From positions 1 to 64,000 of the forward strand of contig NZ_SMKH01000007.1 of assembly GCF_004348515.1 (NCBI RefSeq): 64,000 nucleotides of DNA, read 5' to 3'. How positions within the stretch are numbered: the stretch's first letter is position 1; every line of letters starts with the position of its first letter. Made by a program: the position numbers and the translations under genes. The stretch is from Actinomadura sp. KC345 (GTDB taxonomy: Bacteria; Actinomycetota; Actinomycetes; Streptosporangiales; Streptosporangiaceae). Positions 60,861 to 64,000 of this stretch are shown here, in pieces. The notes under the pieces are model-generated. The model ran no database searches and was not told where the DNA came from. It saw only the letters and a list, made by a program, of their open reading frames with translations.

Positions 60861-60873
60861 GTCCGGCCCCGGG

Positions 60874-61653
60874 TCAGCGGACCGGGGACGTCCAGGGGAA
60901 GTCGGGGGCGCGGCGTTCGAGGAACGCGGCGATGCCCTCCTCGACCTCGCCGCTGGCCGCGACCTCCTCCAGCCACCGCCGGGCGCTGTCCGCGACCGGG
61001 CCGGCGGCGGCGATGGCGATGGCGTCCACGATGTCCTTGGTCGCCCGCTGGGTGAGCAGGGAACGGGACGCGAGGGTCTCGGCGAACCCGGCGACGCGCT
61101 CGCGCAGGCCGTCCGCCGGGACGACCTCGTCCAGCAGCCCGATCCGCAGCGCGTGCTCGGCGCCGATCAGGTCCGCCGAGTAGAGCAGGTACTTCGCGGC
61201 GGACGGGCCGACGAGGCGGACGAGGCGGGTCGTCGCCGGGGCCGGGTAGACGATGCCGAGTTTGGCCGGGGTGACTCCGACCCGGGAGCCGTCCGCCGCG
61301 AACCGCAGGTCGCAGGCCACCGCGAGCTGGCAGCCGCCGCCGACGCAGTAGCCCTCGATCGCCGCGAGGGTCGGCTTCGGGAACGCGGCCAGGGCCCGCT
61401 CGGCGACCGTCGACAGGTGCGAGTCGTCGTCGCGGTGGATGTCGGCCAGTTCGGAGATGTCCGCGCCCGCGCAGAAGTCGCCGCCCGCCCCCGTCAGCAC
61501 CACGACGCGCACGGCCGTGTTCGCGGCCAGATCGTCCAGGAGGGCGGGGAGGGCCCGCCACATGTCCGCCGACATGGCGTTGCGCTTGGCCGGACGGTCG
61601 ATCGTGATCGTCCCGACGCCCTCGGCTACCTCGGCGTGGAGCCCGGCGACCAT
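60874..61653 (-). CDS. Enoyl-CoA hydratase/isomerase family protein
   Basis: A 259-residue crotonase-family enzyme. The start is VGTITIDRPAKRNAMSADMW; the oxyanion hole is made by GAGGDFCAGADI and the EGYCVGGGCQLAVACDLR loop. The C-terminal helix ends near FPWTSPVR. It would hydrate or isomerise enoyl-CoA in beta-oxidation. ATG at 61653 with GGGGG upstream. No linked dehydrogenase is nearby. Confidence 0.9.
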   Translation of the reverse strand: MVAGLHAEVAEGVGTITIDRPAKRNAMSADMWRALPALLDDLAANTAVRVVVLTGAGGDFCAGADISELADIHRDDDSHLSTVAERALAAFPKPTLAAIEGYCVGGGCQLAVACDLRFAADGSRVGVTPAKLGIVYPAPATTRLVRLVGPSAAKYLLYSADLIGAEHALRIGLLDEVVPADGLRERVAGFAETLASRSLLTQRATKDIVDAIAIAAAGPVADSARRWLEEVAASGEVEEGIAAFLERRAPDFPWTSPVR

Positions 61654-61841
61654 CGTTCCCCCTATGCTTCGACGCGGCTCATCGTACGGAGCCGGGTTCA
61701 CCGGGCCGCTTCCCGGGGTACCGCAGTCGCCGATGGCCGTGATCCAGGGTCGTCGGCCTGATCGGAACCTTGCGGCCGGACGGGGAGTCATAAGGAACGT
61801 AGGCATCATCCATCGGGAACGGATCGCGCCGGGGGCCGCGC

Positions 61842-61900
61842 GCCCGCCACCCGATCGCCCGCCACCACGAGCCCGCCATCACAGTGCCCGCCACCACAGG
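61842..61900. repeat. Four tandem repeats of about 15 bases
   Basis: Units starting GCCCGCCAC or GCCCGCCAT at 61842, 61857, 61871 and 61886. Degenerate tandem array between the hydratase and rho genes. No function is evident. Confidence 0.6.
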
Positions 61901-61974
61901 GGATCACCTGCATGAACATCGTCACCGCCCTCCGGGAATGCGGAACCGTCCCGGAGTGCTGTACTCTCAAGACA

Positions 61975-62010
61975 ACGCCTTCGGGTTTCCGCGAATCGCG
62001 GCGAGGGCGT
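61975..62010 (+). promoter_or_regulatory. Attenuator-like hairpin in the rho leader
   Basis: ACGCCTTCG with CGAGGGCGT (one G-U pair) encloses CCGCG-AAT-CGCGG, and TTTCTTCC follows. It lies directly after a candidate promoter and about 220 bases before rho. It may control rho by premature termination. Confidence 0.5.
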
Positions 62011-62232
62011 TTCTTCCCCGCCCGGGTCATCTGAGCGCCCGGTGATTTTCCCGGTTCGGTACACGCAGGCCGGTGTTCCGGACCGCCGCACGAGGGAGTC
62101 GACGCCAGCCCCGTGAACGGAGCTGCATTTCTCATTCTTGTCTCGCGTACGCGCCGCGGACTCCGCCGCCGTACGCGGACTTCGACCCCGGGCCGCGCGG
62201 CACGCTCCGCGCCGGCCTGAGAAGGGACCCAC

Positions 62233-63471
62233 ATGTCCGCTTCCACCCTCACCACCGAACGGCCCGCCACAGAGCGCCGCGCCACCGATCAGAAGGCGCA
62301 CGGCGTCCCCGCTCCCGGCAACCGCAGGAGCGGACGCCAGGGACGGCGTCCCGCCCCCGATGACGCACCGGCCGTTCCCTTCCACGGCATCCTCGCCGTC
62401 CAGGACAAGCACGCCTTCGTCCGCACCTCCGGCTACCACTCCGGGCACGACGACGTGCATGTCTCCCTGACCCAGGTCAAGGCCAACAACCTTCGTCCCG
62501 GCGACGCCGTCACCGGGACCGCCAGGCCCCCGAAGACCAACCGGGACAAGTTCTCCTCGCTCGCCCACGTCGAGACCGTGAACGGAGTGGCGCCCGCCGA
62601 GGCGGGAGGCCGTCCCGAGTTCGCCAAGCTGACCCCCCTGTTCCCCAACGAGAGGCTGCGCCTGGACACCGGCGCGCTCGCCACCCGCGTGATCGACCTG
62701 GTGGCGCCGATCGGCAAGGGGCAGCGCGGGCTCATCGTGTCGCCGCCCAAGGTCGGCAAGACGATGGTGCTGCAGGCCCTCGCCAACGCGATCGCGGAGA
62801 ACAACCCCGAGGTGCACCTCATGGTCGTGCTCGTCGACGAGCGCCCGGAGGAGGTCACCGACCTGGAGCGGTCGGTGCGCGGCGAGGTCATCCACTCGAC
62901 GTTCGACCGCCCGGCGCACGACCACACGTCGCTCGCCGAACTCGCCGTCGAGCGGGCCAAGCGCCTCGTCGAGCAGGGCCACGACGTGGTCATGCTCCTG
63001 GACTCCATCACCCGGCTCGGCCGGGCCTACAACCTGGCGGCGCCGTCCAGCAGCCGCATCCTGGCGGGCGGTGTCGCGACCACCGCGATCTACCCGCCGA
63101 AGAAGTTCTTCGGCGCCGCGCGCAACATCGAGAACGGCGGGTCGCTGACCATCCTCGCCACCGCGCTGGTGGAGACCGGATCCCGCATGGACGACGTCTT
63201 CTTCGAGGAGTACAAGGGCACCGGCAACATGGAGCTCAAGCTCGACCGGGGCCTCGCCGACCGCCGCGTCTTCCCCGCCGTCGACATCGAGGCGTCCGGC
63301 ACGCGCCGCGACGAGCTGCTCATGTCCCCCGAGGAACTCGCGCTCTCCTGGCGGCTGCGCCGCGCCCTCCAGGGCCTGGAGAAGCAGCAGGCCGCCGAGC
63401 AGCTCCTGGAGAAGATGAAGGGCACCTCGTCCAACGCCGAGTTCCTCCTCAGGCTCCAGCAGACGACCTGA
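62233..63471 (+). CDS. rho: Transcription termination factor Rho, short form
   Basis: A 412-residue RNA-dependent ATPase. Residues 1-45 are basic and low-complexity instead of the Rho_N helix bundle; the cold-shock-like RNA domain spans about 48-105 (PFHGILAVQDKHAFVRTSGY); the ATPase has SPPKVGKTMVLQALAN (about 171) and VVMLLDSITRLGRAYNLAAP. Walker A is PPKVGKT rather than the common APPKAGKT. Most actinobacterial Rho proteins are longer, so this may be a second, compact paralogue. ATG at 62233 follows GAGAAGGG. Confidence 0.92.
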   Translation: MSASTLTTERPATERRATDQKAHGVPAPGNRRSGRQGRRPAPDDAPAVPFHGILAVQDKHAFVRTSGYHSGHDDVHVSLTQVKANNLRPGDAVTGTARPPKTNRDKFSSLAHVETVNGVAPAEAGGRPEFAKLTPLFPNERLRLDTGALATRVIDLVAPIGKGQRGLIVSPPKVGKTMVLQALANAIAENNPEVHLMVVLVDERPEEVTDLERSVRGEVIHSTFDRPAHDHTSLAELAVERAKRLVEQGHDVVMLLDSITRLGRAYNLAAPSSSRILAGGVATTAIYPPKKFFGAARNIENGGSLTILATALVETGSRMDDVFFEEYKGTGNMELKLDRGLADRRVFPAVDIEASGTRRDELLMSPEELALSWRLRRALQGLEKQQAAEQLLEKMKGTSSNAEFLLRLQQTT

Positions 63472-63495
63472 CCGGCAGCCGTACCCGCCCGGGTC

Positions 63496-64000
63496 TCAGG
63501 CGTGGTCGGGACGGAACGAAACCAGGATCTTGTCATAGAGGCGCTGGCCCGGCGTCCACCCCTGATCGGGCGCGTAGAAGCAGAACTCGTATCCCGCCGC
63601 CCGGCTGCACAGCACGTGCCTGACGCCGTTCTCGAACGTGCGGGTCGGTTCGCCCTTCCAGGTGAACTCCCACTCCGCGGCCCCGGCGATGACCTCCGGG
63701 ACGCGCTGGAGCCGCAGCCGGTGGTATCCCGGGTACCGGTGTTCCGCCACGGCCTCGCGCTCCGCCGCGCGGAGGCCCGCCAAGGGGTCCCCGGGCGCCG
63801 GCGTGAGGCGAAGCCCCCGCCCGGTGTGGACGTCCTTCCACCGCATGACGGAGCCGCTCCGCTCGGCCTGCCACCCCGCCGGCACGCGCACCGAGTAGGC
63901 GCCCGCCTCCCGGTACTCCGTCGTCTTGGCCCTCACGCCCGCCGCCGGACGCAGCGCCACCGAATCCCCCTTGCCGACCGCCGTCCACCGGGCCGCCCAG
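63496..64000 (-). CDS. C-terminal extracytoplasmic domain of an unknown protein (partial)
   Basis: The frame is open to the window end and its N-terminal part is outside. The visible 167 residues start with Trp and Gly/Ser stretches (AARWTAVGKG) and form a compact domain: YSVRVPAGWQ, TGRGLRLTPAPGDP, AAEWEFTWKGEPTRTF and GYEFCFYAPDQGW. This layout is like the C-terminal sensor domains of actinomycete serine/threonine protein kinases, but the kinase part is not visible. GTG at 63960 is an internal possibility only. Confidence 0.55.
   Translation of the reverse strand, partial: WAARWTAVGKGDSVALRPAAGVRAKTTEYREAGAYSVRVPAGWQAERSGSVMRWKDVHTGRGLRLTPAPGDPLAGLRAAEREAVAEHRYPGYHRLRLQRVPEVIAGAAEWEFTWKGEPTRTFENGVRHVLCSRAAGYEFCFYAPDQGWTPGQRLYDKILVSFRPDHA

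Larger units (their letters stand above)
61654..62232. other. Long 5' region before rho (579 bases)
   Basis: Holds a tandem repeat (61842-61900), a possible promoter (TGCGGA at 61940, TACTCT at 61963), a hairpin with T-rich tail (61975-62010) and then about 220 bases of leader without an open gene I would support. Confidence 0.6.

Overview
The window is about 64 kb of very GC-rich DNA with GTG and ATG starts, strong GC bias at third codon positions, tight ATGA/GTGA gene overlaps, many TetR/MarR/LuxR/ECF regulators and a cobalamin riboswitch in front of nrdA. This is the style of a filamentous actinomycete; the gene content fits Actinomadura or another Thermomonosporaceae, but the genus is an inference. 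I saw no tRNA, rRNA or CRISPR array.

Layout. 1-4.8 kb: the end of purC, a Mth938-like gene, YccF, a merR-trxA pair behind a MerR-type promoter, nitronate monooxygenase and a 2-hydroxyacid dehydrogenase. 3.7-9.7 kb: a lipid or xenobiotic oxidation block (zinc alcohol dehydrogenase, P450, AidB-like acyl-CoA dehydrogenase, PaaX-like regulator, PlsC acyltransferase). 9.8-17.3 kb: a membrane protein with TetR, then a NarL response regulator, a LAL-type LuxR ATPase and an unusual histidine kinase with two sensor modules.

17.3-26.5 kb is the most interesting island. A translationally coupled plus-strand operon (a 42-residue peptide, fatty-acyl-reductase-like SDR fused to a HAD-IB phosphatase, zinc dehydrogenase, LarA-like protein, PlsC acyltransferase) faces a minus-strand operon larE-larB-larB-larC, which should build a nickel-pincer-nucleotide (NPN) type cofactor. 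The two LarB copies appear to have lost different, complementary active-site segments, LarC lacks its second domain, and LarA has unusual active-site substitutions. I infer an NPN-type enzyme working in a lipid-like pathway.

26.7-33 kb: superoxide dismutase, two paralogous small basic repeat proteins, a truncated Nudix gene, a HEAT-like protein, and a MarR-controlled EamA/MFS exporter pair. 33-38 kb: class Ia ribonucleotide reductase nrdA-nrdB under a B12 riboswitch, split exactly at the nrdA stop codon by a tnpB element whose ends I could reconstruct. 38-42 kb: YcnI/CopC copper genes and an N-terminally truncated MMPL exporter. 42-46.5 kb: TetR genes, a broken SDR with duplicated operators, a DGPF/ECF42 sigma pair and a winged-helix repressor operon. 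46.6-54 kb: an asparagine-synthetase-like gene, an EF-hand protein, an internally deleted hydrolase, and two coupled acyl-CoA synthetases with a GAF-LuxR regulator. 54-64 kb: TetR, a D-serine-deaminase-like enzyme with a FetB-like permease, a NodB deacetylase, a two-component system, a coiled-coil membrane protein, enoyl-CoA hydratase, a short Rho, and the end of a gene that runs off the window.

A family of three 64-bp palindromes with covarying stems lies at gene 3' ends (6.25, 23.58 and 53.02 kb). Functions are assigned from recognised motifs and family memory only; no database search was run.
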